The notes beneath the pieces were generated by a model, which saw only the letters and a list, made by a program, of their open reading frames with translations, ran no database searches and had not been told where the DNA came from. A stretch of 64,000 bases of DNA from Brevundimonas sp. SH203 (GTDB taxonomy: Bacteria; Pseudomonadota; Alphaproteobacteria; Caulobacterales; Caulobacteraceae): NCBI RefSeq assembly GCF_002157625.1, contig NZ_BDMM01000006.1, forward strand, positions 124,001-188,000. The letters are read 5' to 3'. Position numbers and translations under genes: made by a program. Within the stretch, counting starts at the first letter, position 1; each line of letters opens with the position of its first letter. Below, in pieces: positions 1 through 8,566 of this stretch.

Positions 1-186
1 AAGTGGGCGCGGGACTGGGATCGGGTGCGGTTCTGTTCGGATCGATGCCGGACAAAGGGGGCGTCGGGCGAGGGCCGGGAGGCGTGAGACTCAAGAGAGA
101 ATTGGACGACGGATTTTGTGGGATTACGGCGATGGCGACGACGGCCTGCGACCGATTTTGACGACTCGGGCGACCAGGATGTCGTC

Positions 187-1005
187 ATGGAACACTATCG
201 TCTGAGAAAATATCGCGGGCCCGAGGTCTGGAAACGGGTGCGCGAGGCCTATGAGGCCGGCGAAAGCGGCAAGTCGGTGGCGCGTCGGTTCGACGTGGGC
301 CTGGCCAATCTGAGGAAGAAGTCGCGCCGCGAGGGGTGGAGCCGTAAGGACACCGCCGCGCGCCTGGATCGCGAACTGGAGCCGGCGCGGCCGGACCCGA
401 CGCCGACCGATGCCGCCCCGGCGCCGCCGGTCGATCCCCGCAAGGCGGTGGAGGAGGCGATGCAGCGCGCCGGCGGACTGCTGGTCCAGGGGCGCGGAGG
501 TGAGGCCCAGGTTCTGGTGCGCTCGGCCGAGGCGTTGGCGCGGCTGGCGGATCGCGCCGAACCGGCCAGAGCCGCCGAGGCCGATGACGAGGCGCGCTCC
601 GAGGACGATCTGGCCCGATTGATCGCCCAGCGCGACGCCGACATCATCGCGGAGGCGACCCGACTGGCGCATGCGATGCTGATGGACCAGCCGATGGGCG
701 AATCCGGGCGATACGGCGCCTTTCTCTATCACTGGCGGGCGCGCCATCTGGGGCCGGAGGCGACGGCGTCCGACTTCGCCTATGCGGTCGACGGGGGCTG
801 GGCGCCCAACTATTTCGACGCGGAGGGCCGGTTGAGGCCGCTGCCCGAGCCGATCACGCCGCTGGGGATGATGGTGGCCCAGCACTTGAGGCGCGCGCCG
901 AATTTCGACGCCATCCCCGGCTGGCGTCACCCCTATACGATGGATCTGGATTACGCGGGGCCGATCAATGACTGGCCGCCTTCGGATGGCCCCGGAATCG
1001 ATTAG
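187..1005 (+). CDS. Hypothetical protein with N-terminal HTH-like segment
   Basis: 272 aa. The N-terminus (about residues 5-50, YRGPEVWKRVREAYEAGESG onward) looks like the short helix-turn-helix found at the start of phage terminase small subunits and some chromosomal alphaproteobacterial proteins, ending in a basic RKKSRREGW stretch. The middle is rich in Pro and Ala, and the C-terminal 110 residues have no motif I recognise. I chose ATG 187, which has an AGGA five bases upstream; an in-frame GTG at 118 would add 23 residues and has no better ribosome site. It lies 9 bp before the extensin-like gene, so the two may be co-transcribed. No phage genes lie nearby, so a terminase role is not supported. 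Function unknown. Confidence 0.6.
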   Translation: MEHYRLRKYRGPEVWKRVREAYEAGESGKSVARRFDVGLANLRKKSRREGWSRKDTAARLDRELEPARPDPTPTDAAPAPPVDPRKAVEEAMQRAGGLLVQGRGGEAQVLVRSAEALARLADRAEPARAAEADDEARSEDDLARLIAQRDADIIAEATRLAHAMLMDQPMGESGRYGAFLYHWRARHLGPEATASDFAYAVDGGWAPNYFDAEGRLRPLPEPITPLGMMVAQHLRRAPNFDAIPGWRHPYTMDLDYAGPINDWPPSDGPGID

Positions 1006-1014
1006 GATGGCGAA

Positions 1015-1773
1015 ATGTCATCGCCCCTGTTCCCGCGTCGATTCGGCCGTGCGGCCGCCTCGGTCGCCCTGGTCGCCGGCCTGATCCTGAGCGGCTGCGT
1101 GCGACGGCCGCCCGAGCCGTTGCGGCCGCCCTCGCCCTATCCGTCGCGCACCGAGGCGCCCCTGGTCGGGGGGCTGGTCGACCGGGCCATCGACGGCGGC
1201 ACCCAGGCGCTGGTGGTGCGCGAGGGGAGCGATCTGGGCCGGTGTCTGGCCGAGTTGAACGCCGCGCGGGTGCGGTTCAGCCCCGTGCCGGATCGTCAGA
1301 ACACCGCCAGCTGCGGCCTGCGTCAGGGCGGAGTGCTGGGCGCCGACCTGGGTACTGTGGCGCGGATGGCGCCGGGCGAGGTGGAGATGACCTGCCAGAC
1401 CGCGCTGGCGCTGAGCATCTGGCGCAGGCAGTCGCTGGAGCCGGCGGCGCGCGAAATCCTGGGCTCGGACGTGGTCCAGATCGACCACATGGGCGCCTAT
1501 GCCTGTCGCAATGTGAACAACGGCGTGGGGTCCAACCGGATCAGCGCCCATGCCCAGGCGGCGGCGCTGGATTTCGCCGGGGTGCGGTTGCGGGACGGGC
1601 GGCGCATCACCGTGACCAAGGACTGGAGCGGCGACACGGCCGAGGCCCGCTTCCTGCGCCGCATCCGCGACGACGCCTGCCGCATCTTCGGCACGACCCT
1701 GAGCCCCGACTACAACGCCGTCCACCACGACCACCTGCATCTGGAGGCGACCGACACGCGGTTCTGTCGGTAG
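1015..1773 (+). CDS. Extensin-like C-terminal domain lipoprotein
   Basis: 252 aa. It has a basic N-terminus, a hydrophobic stretch (SVALVAGLILSGC) ending in a lipobox cysteine near residue 28, and a proline-rich linker, so it should be a membrane-anchored periplasmic lipoprotein. Residues about 75-252 match the extensin-like C-terminal family: conserved Cys residues, the CGLRQGG segment, IDHMGAYACRNVNN, HAQAAALDFAGVRL and the final HHDHLHLEA. The HxH and Asp/His pattern resembles zinc peptidases of the D-Ala-D-Ala carboxypeptidase/LAS type, so a cell-wall role is possible but inferred. Start ATG 1015 follows AGGA and lies 9 bp after the preceding stop. Confidence 0.88.
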   Translation: MSSPLFPRRFGRAAASVALVAGLILSGCVRRPPEPLRPPSPYPSRTEAPLVGGLVDRAIDGGTQALVVREGSDLGRCLAELNAARVRFSPVPDRQNTASCGLRQGGVLGADLGTVARMAPGEVEMTCQTALALSIWRRQSLEPAAREILGSDVVQIDHMGAYACRNVNNGVGSNRISAHAQAAALDFAGVRLRDGRRITVTKDWSGDTAEARFLRRIRDDACRIFGTTLSPDYNAVHHDHLHLEATDTRFCR

Positions 1774-1803
1774 AGCAACCGGCGCTGAGTTGATGTGCAA
1801 GGC

Positions 1804-1989
1804 GTTCATCACAACGGGCACGACGAAGTCACAGCGGACACGACGGAACCGAACACGCATCGGCTCGCAACTTCGTGTGCGGGCCGTCGATCGTTCGGTA
1901 GCCTCGCCCTCGCAGGCCATCAAGCCTTTGCCGAATCGGCAAGGCTCCGTCGTGTTCTCCGTGGCCTCGCTGTGATCGCTGTGATGAAC
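1804..1989. repeat. Intergenic inverted-repeat element with 46-bp arms
   Basis: This fills most of the 323-bp gap between the extensin-like gene and ligD. The left arm (1804-1849) and the reverse complement of the right arm (1944-1989) agree at roughly three quarters of positions and share GTTCATCACA at the outer end and ACACGACGGA at the inner end. The 94-bp centre holds a second hairpin near 1924-1945 (GCCTT-GCCGA against TCGGC-AAGGC). I see no convincing gene: the short open frames here follow the repeat. It looks like a non-autonomous palindromic repeat of the kind dispersed in Caulobacterales genomes, and may also terminate transcription. Other copies cannot be checked here. Confidence 0.6.
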
Positions 1990-2096
1990 ATTATTCTGGA
2001 CTGCGCTGATGAGTTGGCCCGTCCAAATCAGCCGCTGAACATCCTAGCCGAAAGCGGACAAGCGCAACGGTTTCGCCTGAGGCGGATTACGCCCCC

Positions 2097-4661
2097 ATGC
2101 GCGGTGAACTGAAGACCTATCGGGCGAAGCGGCGGTTCGGGGAGACGCCCGAGCCGAAGGGGGCCAAGGGCGGGCGGTCGAAAGGCGGGCTGCGCTATCT
2201 GATTCAGCGTCATGCGGCGACGCGGCTGCATTATGATTTCCGCATCGAGGCGGACGGGGTGCTGAAATCCTGGGCCGTGACCAAGGCGCCGTCGCGCGAC
2301 ACGGCGGTCAAGCGGCTGGCGGTCGAGGTCGAGGATCATCCGCTGGACTATGGGGCGTTCGAGGGGACGATCCCCGACGGCAACTATGGCGCCGGCACGG
2401 TGCAGATGTGGGACGTCGGGACGTGGGAGCCGCAGGAGCCGGACCTGGAGGCGGCCTGGGCCAGGGGGCAGATCAAGATGATCCTGCACGGCGAGCGGCT
2501 GAAGGGAAAATGGGCGCTGATCCGGCTGAAGAACGACCGGGGCAAGCCGTCCAAACGGAACAACTGGCTGCTGCTGAAGGAGAAGGACGATTTCGCCGTG
2601 GCGGGCGAGGGGGATGCGCTGGCCGAAATCGACGCCTCGGTGACGACGGGGCGGTCGCTGGCCGAGATCGCGGATGGAACAAAGGCATGGACGGCGTCCC
2701 GGCCGACGGGTCGCAAGGGGCCGGCCAAGCCCAGGCCGTCCAAGGCGGCGGCGAAGGCGAAGAAGCCGCCGGCCTTCGCGCCGATCCAGCTGTGCAAGGT
2801 CGCGGACCATCCGCCGGGCGGGGCGGGATGGGCGCACGAGATCAAGTTCGACGGCTATCGCCTCCAGATCGGCGTCGGCGGTGGGCGGGCGGTGTTGCGG
2901 ACGCGAAAAGGGCTGGACTGGAGCGACAGGTTCCCGGACCTGACGGCGGAGGCCGCGACCTGGCCCGATGCGGTGATCGACGGCGAACTGTGCGCGCTGG
3001 ACGACGATCACAGACCGGATTTCGGGGCGTTGCAGGCCGCGATCTCGGACGAGAAGACTGGCGGCCTGGTCTATTTCGCCTTCGACCTGTTGTTCGAGGG
3101 GGCGGAGGATTTGCGAAAACTGCCGCTGTCGCATCGCAAGGCGCGGTTGCAGGCCTATGTGGACCGGATCGGCAAGGGGCGGGGCGGGCGGCTGCGCTAT
3201 GTCGAACATTTCGCCTCGACCGGGCAGGCGGTGCTGGAGAGCGCCTGCCGAATGGATCTGGAAGGGGTGATCTCCAAGAAGCTGGAGGCGCCCTATCACG
3301 CCGGGCGGTCGTCCACCTGGCTGAAGTCCAAATGCCGGGGGCGCGACGAGGTGGTGATCGGCGGCTGGTCGTCGGAGGGCGGGACGCGGTTCCGCTCTCT
3401 GCTGGTCGGGGTGAAGGGCAGGGGCGGCCTGCGCTATCTGGGCCGGGTGGGGACCGGCTATGGCGAGGCGGTCGTGAAGACGCTGGTTCCGGCGCTGAAG
3501 GGTGCGGCGGCGGACAGGTCGCCCTTTGTCGGGGCGGGCGTGCCCAAGACGGCCAAGGACATCCACTGGGTCCGGCCGGTGCTGGTCGCCGAGGTCGAGC
3601 ATGGCGGATACACCGAGGCTGGATCGCTGCGGCAGGCGGCGTTCAAGGGCTTGCGCGACGACAAGGCGGCCGCCGAGGTCACCGAGGCGCCGCAACCGCC
3701 CGCCGACATGGGCGACGCGAAGAAAACCACGACCACGGTGCGACCGGCTGGAAAGCCCGGCAAAGTGGTTGTGGCGGGGGTGACGATCTCCAGCCCTGAC
3801 AAGGTGCTGTGGCCCGGTAGCGGCGACCGGCCGGCGATCACCAAGGCCGATCTGGCGCGCTATTACGAGGCGGCGGCCGAGCGCCTTCTGGCCCATGTGG
3901 CGGATCGGCCGACCTCGATCATCCGCGCGCCCGAGGGGATCGGCGGCGAGACCTTCTTCCAGCGGCACGCCATGGCCGGGTCGAACCCGCGCCTGAAGTT
4001 GATCGACGTCAAGGCGCGCACCCCCTATGTCGCCGCCGTCGATGTCGGCGGCCTGGTCGCCATCGCCCAGTCGGGCGGGCTGGAGCTGCATCCCTGGGGC
4101 TGCGCGCCCGGCCGGCCGGAAACGCCGGAGCAGATCACCTTCGACCTCGATCCCGACGCGGGGCTGGACTTCGGCGACGTGATCGCGGCGGCCAGGGGGG
4201 TGAAGACAAGGCTGGAGGCGCTGGGGCTGCCGGCCTTCGTCAAGACGACGGGCGGCAAGGGGCTGCACGTCGTGGTCCCGATCAAGAGCGACGCCCGATC
4301 CCGCGTGACCTGGGACCAGAACAAGGCCTTCGCCAAGGCCGTGGCCGACGCCATGCGCGCCGAGGCGCCGGATCGTTTCACCACGACCCTGGCCAAGAAG
4401 GCGCGGGGCGGAAAGATCTTCATCGACTATCTGCGGAACGGCCGCATGGCCACGGCGGTCGCCCCCTGGTCGCCCCGCGCCCGACCGGGGGCGGGGATCG
4501 CCTTTCCGCTGTCGTGGGGTCAGGTGAAGGCGGGACTGGACCCGGCGGCGTTCAACCTGTGGACCTATGAGGCCCTGTTGAAGAAGCCCGATCCGTGGGC
4601 GGATTTCCGGGCGTCAGCGGTCAGTCTCAAATCGGCGTTGAAAAAGATGGGAGTCCCCTGA
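2097..4661 (+). CDS. ligD: DNA ligase D (NHEJ)
   Basis: 854 aa, the normal length for multidomain LigD. The order is 3'-phosphoesterase, ATP-dependent ligase, then primase-like polymerase. The N-terminal domain (about 1-160) has the HYDFRIE and HPLDYGAFEGTIP motifs that carry its catalytic His residues. The ligase domain (about 225-540) has EIKFDG with the adenylated Lys near residue 250, IDGELCALDD, GVISKKLEAPY and WLKSKC. The polymerase domain (about 565-850) has FDLDPD with the metal-binding Asp pair near 683-685 and TTGGKGLHVVVP. It repairs double-strand breaks by end processing, gap filling and sealing with Ku, which lies just downstream on the other strand. All catalytic motifs are intact. 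Confidence 0.97.
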   Translation: MRGELKTYRAKRRFGETPEPKGAKGGRSKGGLRYLIQRHAATRLHYDFRIEADGVLKSWAVTKAPSRDTAVKRLAVEVEDHPLDYGAFEGTIPDGNYGAGTVQMWDVGTWEPQEPDLEAAWARGQIKMILHGERLKGKWALIRLKNDRGKPSKRNNWLLLKEKDDFAVAGEGDALAEIDASVTTGRSLAEIADGTKAWTASRPTGRKGPAKPRPSKAAAKAKKPPAFAPIQLCKVADHPPGGAGWAHEIKFDGYRLQIGVGGGRAVLRTRKGLDWSDRFPDLTAEAATWPDAVIDGELCALDDDHRPDFGALQAAISDEKTGGLVYFAFDLLFEGAEDLRKLPLSHRKARLQAYVDRIGKGRGGRLRYVEHFASTGQAVLESACRMDLEGVISKKLEAPYHAGRSSTWLKSKCRGRDEVVIGGWSSEGGTRFRSLLVGVKGRGGLRYLGRVGTGYGEAVVKTLVPALKGAAADRSPFVGAGVPKTAKDIHWVRPVLVAEVEHGGYTEAGSLRQAAFKGLRDDKAAAEVTEAPQPPADMGDAKKTTTTVRPAGKPGKVVVAGVTISSPDKVLWPGSGDRPAITKADLARYYEAAAERLLAHVADRPTSIIRAPEGIGGETFFQRHAMAGSNPRLKLIDVKARTPYVAAVDVGGLVAIAQSGGLELHPWGCAPGRPETPEQITFDLDPDAGLDFGDVIAAARGVKTRLEALGLPAFVKTTGGKGLHVVVPIKSDARSRVTWDQNKAFAKAVADAMRAEAPDRFTTTLAKKARGGKIFIDYLRNGRMATAVAPWSPRARPGAGIAFPLSWGQVKAGLDPAAFNLWTYEALLKKPDPWADFRASAVSLKSALKKMGVP

Positions 4662-4662
4662 C

Positions 4663-4793
4663 CCCGCTCATCCCGGCGAAAGCCGGGACCCAGAGCTTTC
4701 GCATCGCCGGTGCGTGGGATGACCGCTGACCTCTGGTCTCATGCGATTAATCGCCCAAAGAACTGGGTCCCGGCTTTCGCCGGGATGAGCGGG
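4663..4793. terminator. Inverted repeat between convergent ligD and ku
   Basis: Arms 4663-4694 and 4763-4793 are near-perfect reverse complements (CCCGCTCATCCCGGCGAAAG and its continuation), and each arm also folds on itself (CCCGGCGAAAGCCGGG). It starts 1 bp after the ligD stop and ends 10 bp before the ku stop, so it probably works as a bidirectional terminator. The CATCCCGGCGAAAGCCGGGA core is a REP-like sequence I recall as common between convergent genes in Caulobacterales and related groups. No run of T follows, so intrinsic termination is an inference. Confidence 0.75.
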
Positions 4794-4803
4794 TGTAAAT
4801 ACG

Positions 4804-5664
4804 TCAGGCCACCTTCTTCTTGGCCGTCGCCTTTTTGGCCGAGGTCTTCTTGGGCGCCGCCTTCCTGGCCGGCTTCTTCGCCCCCGTCGCCGAGCCCTTC
4901 AGGCTGTTTCGGAGCGCCGCCATCAGGTCGATGACGTTGGTGTCGTCGGGTTCAGCGACGTCGATCACGCCCTTGCCGCCCCTGGACTTGGCCTTGATCA
5001 TGGCGCGCAGGGCGTCGTCGTAGCCGTCCTTGAAGTCGGTCGGGTCGAAGTCCGCCTCCTTCTGGCCGATGATTCGCGCGGCGATCTCGACCATGTCGGG
5101 ATCGGCCTTTACGGTCGGAATGTCGTCGAAATAGTCGTCGGAGGCGCGCACCTCGTCATGGGCGCGCAGGGTGTAGGCGATCAGTCCCTTGCCCCGGACC
5201 TCCAGCGCCAGCTGGCGCTCCTTGCCGCGCAGGACCAGCCGGCCCAGCGCCACCTTGCCCTGTTTCTTCATGGCGTCGCGGATGACGGCGAAGGCCTCGA
5301 CGCCCGCGCCCTTTTCGGGGACGACGAAGAAGGGATCGTCCCAGTACAGCCGGTCGATGTCCGCCTCGTCCACGAACTTGTCGATCGAGATGGTCTTGGT
5401 GCTTTCCAGCTTCACCTTGTCGAAGTCGGCGTCGTCGAACAGGACGTATTCGTCCTTTGACACCTCATAGCCGCGCACCAGGTCGCTGCGCTCGACCGGG
5501 CCGGCGTCCGGGTCGGTCGGGACCATGCGGATGCGGTTGTTGGTGTCGGGATTGATCAGGTGAAACCGCACGTCGTTCGTGCTGGTCGTCGCCGTGTAGA
5601 GGGCCACCGGGCATGTGACCAGCGACAGCTTCAGATGTCCTTGCCAGGTGGGGCGGGCGGCCAT
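4804..5664 (-). CDS. ku: Ku protein (NHEJ DNA-end binding)
   Basis: 286 aa, typical of bacterial Ku, which forms a homodimeric ring on DNA ends and recruits LigD. The family opening is clear (WQGHLKLSLVTCPVALYTAT), followed by the beta-barrel core with GYEVSKDEYVLFDDADFD and YWDDPFFVVPEKG. The last 35 residues are a Lys/Ala/Pro tail (KKPARKAAPKKTSAKKATAK), as in long-tailed Ku proteins that contact DNA. It converges on ligD. The nearest minus-strand gene upstream is 67 bp away, so ku may have its own promoter or extend the VOC operon. Confidence 0.96.
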   Translation of the reverse strand: MAARPTWQGHLKLSLVTCPVALYTATTSTNDVRFHLINPDTNNRIRMVPTDPDAGPVERSDLVRGYEVSKDEYVLFDDADFDKVKLESTKTISIDKFVDEADIDRLYWDDPFFVVPEKGAGVEAFAVIRDAMKKQGKVALGRLVLRGKERQLALEVRGKGLIAYTLRAHDEVRASDDYFDDIPTVKADPDMVEIAARIIGQKEADFDPTDFKDGYDDALRAMIKAKSRGGKGVIDVAEPDDTNVIDLMAALRNSLKGSATGAKKPARKAAPKKTSAKKATAKKKVA

Positions 5665-5731
5665 GTCGTCGTCTCCTCGATCCCTGACAATGCGCCAGGG
5701 CGATTTGCGTTCGGACAGGGCCGCCCGATCG

Positions 5732-6085
5732 TCAGGCCTTGCCCTCGAAGGCGACGCTGAAACCGCCCCACATCATCCGCTTGCCGTCGAAGGGCATGTC
5801 CATGTCGGCAAAGCCGGGATCGTCCTGCATCCCGGCGAAACAGGCGTCGGCGGTCGCGCGGTCGGGCCATGTCACCCAAGAGAAGACCACGACTTCGCCC
5901 GGTTCCAGCTTCACGGCCATGGGAAAGCTGGTCAGCTTGCCGTCGGGCACGTCCTCGCCCCAGGTCTCGGTCTGGGACAGGGCGCCGTATTTCTGGAACA
6001 GGGGCCAGGACGCCTGGGCGGACTTGACGTAGCGCGCCTTGTCTTCGGATCTCACGGGGGTCAGGAAGCCGGTCACATAGGTCAT
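5732..6085 (-). CDS. DUF1428 family protein
   Basis: 117 aa, full length for the DUF1428 family (E. coli YbaA type), which has a ferredoxin-like dimeric alpha/beta-barrel fold and no established reaction. Recognisable parts are the MTYVTGFLTPV start, TETWGEDVPDGKLTSFPMAV, VVFSWVTWPDRATADACFA and the closing MPFDGKRMMWGGFSVAFEG. It starts 22 bp after the PhnB-like VOC gene, so it is probably third in a small operon of cytoplasmic proteins. Function unknown. Confidence 0.88.
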   Translation of the reverse strand: MTYVTGFLTPVRSEDKARYVKSAQASWPLFQKYGALSQTETWGEDVPDGKLTSFPMAVKLEPGEVVVFSWVTWPDRATADACFAGMQDDPGFADMDMPFDGKRMMWGGFSVAFEGKA

Positions 6086-6107
6086 CGGTCGTCTCCTTGG
6101 GGCAGGG

Positions 6108-6596
6108 TCAAAGGTCGGCGACGGCGCGGTCCAGGGCCGCGATGTCGATCTTGGTCATGGTCATCATCGCCGTCATGGCGGCCGCCGCGCGGGCGGGATC
6201 GGCGTCGGTGTCGGTGGTCAGGTCCAGCAGGCGGCGGGGCGTGATCTGCCACGACAAGCCCCAGCGGTCCTTCAGCCAGCCGCAGGCGTTTTCGCGCCCG
6301 CCGTCGGCGATCAGGGCGTCCCACAGCCGGTCCGTCTCGGCCTGGTCCTCGGTCATCACCATGAAGGAGACGGCCTCTGTGAAGTGGAAGGCCGATCCGC
6401 CGTTCAGGGCCACATACTCGCGGCCCGCCAGGACGAACTGGACCGTCAGGACCGAGCCGGCGGGGCCGGAGGGCGTGTCGACCGGCGAGCGGTTGACGGC
6501 GGTGACGCGGCTGTCGGGCAGCAGGCCGACATAGAAGGCGGTCGCCGCCTCGGCCTCGCCGTCGAACCACAGGCAGGGAACGATCTTGTCGGCCAT
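6108..6596 (-). CDS. VOC superfamily protein, PhnB/3-demethylubiquinone-methyltransferase-like
   Basis: 162 aa. It starts MADKIVPCLWFDGEAEAATAF and contains VLTVQFVLAGREYVALNGG, AVSFMVMTEDQAETDRLWDAL and GWLKDRWGLSWQITPRRL, the pattern of the PhnB-like branch of the vicinal oxygen chelate fold. These are small cytoplasmic dimers and most have no assigned substrate. ATG 6596 shares one base with the stop of the upstream VOC gene (TGATG), which indicates translational coupling. A longer in-frame start exists but would run through the whole upstream gene. Confidence 0.87.
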   Translation of the reverse strand: MADKIVPCLWFDGEAEAATAFYVGLLPDSRVTAVNRSPVDTPSGPAGSVLTVQFVLAGREYVALNGGSAFHFTEAVSFMVMTEDQAETDRLWDALIADGGRENACGWLKDRWGLSWQITPRRLLDLTTDTDADPARAAAAMTAMMTMTKIDIAALDRAVADL

Positions 6597-7039
6597 CACG
6601 AGACGCTCGCGTCGGCGGCGAAGGCTTCGGGGCCGGCGGCGACGGCGGCGGGGTCCATCCACATGACTTCCCAGATATGGCCGTCCGGGTCCGCATAGCT
6701 CCGGCCGTACATGAAGCCATAGTCCTGGGTCGGGTTGGGATCGACCTCGCCGCCCGCGCCCCCGGCCTGGGCGACCACGGCGTCGACCGCCGCGCGGCTG
6801 TCCTGCGACAGGCACAGCAGAACCTGGGCCGAGGCGTGGGCGTCGGGGATCTGGCGGTCGGTGAAGCTGCGCCATTTGTCGTGGGTCAGCAGCATGACGT
6901 GGATGACGTCCGACACGACCATGCAGGCGGCGGTGTCGTCGCTGAACATGGGGTTCCGGGTGGCCCCGACGGCCTCGTAGAAGACGATGGACCGGGGCAG
7001 GTCCGCGACGGGCAGATTGATGAAGATCATCTGGGGCAC
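6596..7039 (-). CDS. VOC family protein (glyoxalase/bleomycin-resistance fold)
   Basis: 147 aa. It begins with MIFINLPVADLPRSIVFYEA and ends with the DPDGHIWEVMWMD motif usual in glyoxalase-like VOC proteins. I chose GTG 7039 because an AAGGAAA site sits seven bases upstream. The ATG at 7096 would place the N-terminus inside the divergent HxlR promoter and adds residues unlike the family. It is first in the VOC-VOC-DUF1428 operon, divergent from the HxlR regulator, which is a likely controller. Substrate unknown. Confidence 0.85.
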   Translation of the reverse strand: MPQMIFINLPVADLPRSIVFYEAVGATRNPMFSDDTAACMVVSDVIHVMLLTHDKWRSFTDRQIPDAHASAQVLLCLSQDSRAAVDAVVAQAGGAGGEVDPNPTQDYGFMYGRSYADPDGHIWEVMWMDPAAVAAGPEAFAADASVS

Positions 7040-7098
7040 GGCGTTTCCTTGTCCTTGTTGTTTGCGAAACCTGACCCCGATGATTACGATAGTCAACC

Positions 7099-7779
7099 AT
7101 GGAGTTAGAAAAGATAACTGCTAAGGCCGGGCGCCGGTATCATGACGCCTGCGGGGCGGCGCACGGCCTTGATCTGATCGGCGAGCGATGGGCGCTGCTG
7201 GTCATCCGCGAACTGATGATGGGGCCGCGCCGGTTCGGCGACCTGAAGAAGGACCTGCACGGTCTGTCGGCCAATGTGCTGACCCAGCGGCTGGAGGGGC
7301 TGGAGACGTCGGGCGTCCTGCGGCGGCGGAAGCTGCCGCCGCCCGCGTCGGTTCAGGTCTATGAGCTGACGGACTGGGGCTATGAGATCAAGCCGGTCTT
7401 CATGGTGCTGGGTCGCTGGGCCGCGCGCTCGCCGCTGCACGACCCGACCCTGCCGATCAGCGCGGTGTCGATCATGCAGTCGTTCGAGACGATGTTCGAT
7501 CCGGCCCTGGCGGGCGATGCGGTCATGACCCTGGGCTTCGTCTTCGGTGACGAGCCGTTCGTGGTGCGGATCGCGGACGGGGAGATCACGACGGCGCGCG
7601 GGATGACGGAGGACGCTGAAGTCGTTCTGACGACCCAGCCGCCGCTGGTCGCGGCCTGCGTCTATGGCAAGGTTCCGCCTGTCGCCTTCGAGGCCGACGG
7701 ACTGATGACGATTGCGGGCGACCGGGCCGTGTTCGACCGGTTCGTCGGCTTCTTCAACCTGCCGGAGAAGGCCGGGTGA
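7099..7779 (+). CDS. HxlR-family transcriptional regulator with C-terminal SCP2-like domain
   Basis: 226 aa. The winged-helix HxlR domain covers about residues 12-110 (CGAAHGLDLIGERWALLVIR, MMGPRRFGDLKKDLHGLSANVLTQRL, YELTDWG). Residues about 125-226 resemble the sterol-carrier-like domain fused to many alphaproteobacterial HxlR proteins, which may bind a hydrophobic ligand. It is divergent from the VOC operon with about 60 bp between them. No Shine-Dalgarno precedes ATG 7099, so the message may be leaderless. A short dyad, AGTTA-7nt-TAACT (7103-7119), lies at the very start of the gene and could be part of an operator. Its 3' end overlaps the converging gene by 26 bp. Confidence 0.9.
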   Translation: MELEKITAKAGRRYHDACGAAHGLDLIGERWALLVIRELMMGPRRFGDLKKDLHGLSANVLTQRLEGLETSGVLRRRKLPPPASVQVYELTDWGYEIKPVFMVLGRWAARSPLHDPTLPISAVSIMQSFETMFDPALAGDAVMTLGFVFGDEPFVVRIADGEITTARGMTEDAEVVLTTQPPLVAACVYGKVPPVAFEADGLMTIAGDRAVFDRFVGFFNLPEKAG

Positions 7780-8521
7780 TTTCGCAGCCCAAGCGCGCGC
7801 AATAACGGGCGCGGACCTTGATGGCGACCGCCTCAGGGTCGAAGAGGTCGAGCGACGACTTCATCATCTGCTCGGGGTCAGGCGGCGTCTTGGAAACGGG
7901 CGGGCGGCCTTGAGACATCGCCTGCAGATCGGCCTCTGCTATGTTGCGCGCCAAAAGCGTCGCGAAAATTCGCCGTGTCTCTGTCGCCGATGGGGATTCT
8001 TGTCGGAACCACGACTCGATCAGCGCCCGCCGATCCTCGGGCGCTTCGATCTCGGGCATGAAGGGGTCCGGCATCTGGGCCAATAACTGCTGAGCCAGGC
8101 TGTCGGCGGCGGCCATAGCGGCCGGTGTCGGCGTCGGCCCCCGCCACGGCGTCGTCTGCGAACGGCGCGGGCGCTCGGTCTCAAAAGGAATGGCGACGCG
8201 AAAACGACTTGGCTGGGCCCGACCATTCCTGGTCGCAGGGTTCAGAGTTCCGCGGCGCACGATCTCCAAAGCGCGGTCTCCGAAACCCAGTCCTTCCGGT
8301 GATTCAGACCTTACTCTGCAGTTCTCGGGATGACCGCTCACGCTCGCGGTGCATTCGAGAATTACAAGGCCATCTATGCCCAGAAGAACCGCCAGACTTG
8401 GAAAGTCGTCCCCAGACGCCGCAGGCGAGACCTTCCATGATGGGGGGATGCGCTGCGCCAAGCTGGGCGAGGCGAAGGTGATCGAGGCCAGGCACGCTGC
8501 AACCGCCCACACCACACGCAT
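7754..8521 (-). CDS. Exported protein with TonB C-terminal-like domain
   Basis: 255 aa. A clear signal peptide (MRVVWAVAACLASITFASPSLAQ) is followed at about 45-118 by a TonB-C-like segment (GLVILECTASVSGHPENCRV, GFGDRALEIVRRGTLNPATRNG, RFRVAIPFE). There is no N-terminal membrane anchor or Pro-rich spacer, so it is not a canonical energy transducer. The remaining 130 residues are not recognised. Such proteins are common in Caulobacterales, where the domain may act in periplasmic protein contacts; this is inferred. It ends inside the 3' end of the HxlR gene. Confidence 0.75.
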   Translation of the reverse strand: MRVVWAVAACLASITFASPSLAQRIPPSWKVSPAASGDDFPSLAVLLGIDGLVILECTASVSGHPENCRVRSESPEGLGFGDRALEIVRRGTLNPATRNGRAQPSRFRVAIPFETERPRRSQTTPWRGPTPTPAAMAAADSLAQQLLAQMPDPFMPEIEAPEDRRALIESWFRQESPSATETRRIFATLLARNIAEADLQAMSQGRPPVSKTPPDPEQMMKSSLDLFDPEAVAIKVRARYCARLGCEITRPSPAG

Positions 8522-8566
8522 GAAGACCTCCGACTGCTTCCCTTGGCGTGTTTGACGCTTAAGGCT

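Noticed and set aside
187..1005. Phage terminase small subunit and start of a prophage.
   Set aside because: Only a short HTH-like segment is similar; no terminase large subunit, portal or other phage gene follows, and chromosomal genes flank it.
1790..2112. Two short plus-strand open frames between the extensin-like gene and ligD.
   Set aside because: They lie within the inverted-repeat element and have no ribosome site or family resemblance.
2028..4268. A 746-codon minus-strand open frame opposite ligD.
   Set aside because: Shadow of ligD. The product is Arg/Pro/Gln-rich and has no recognisable motif.
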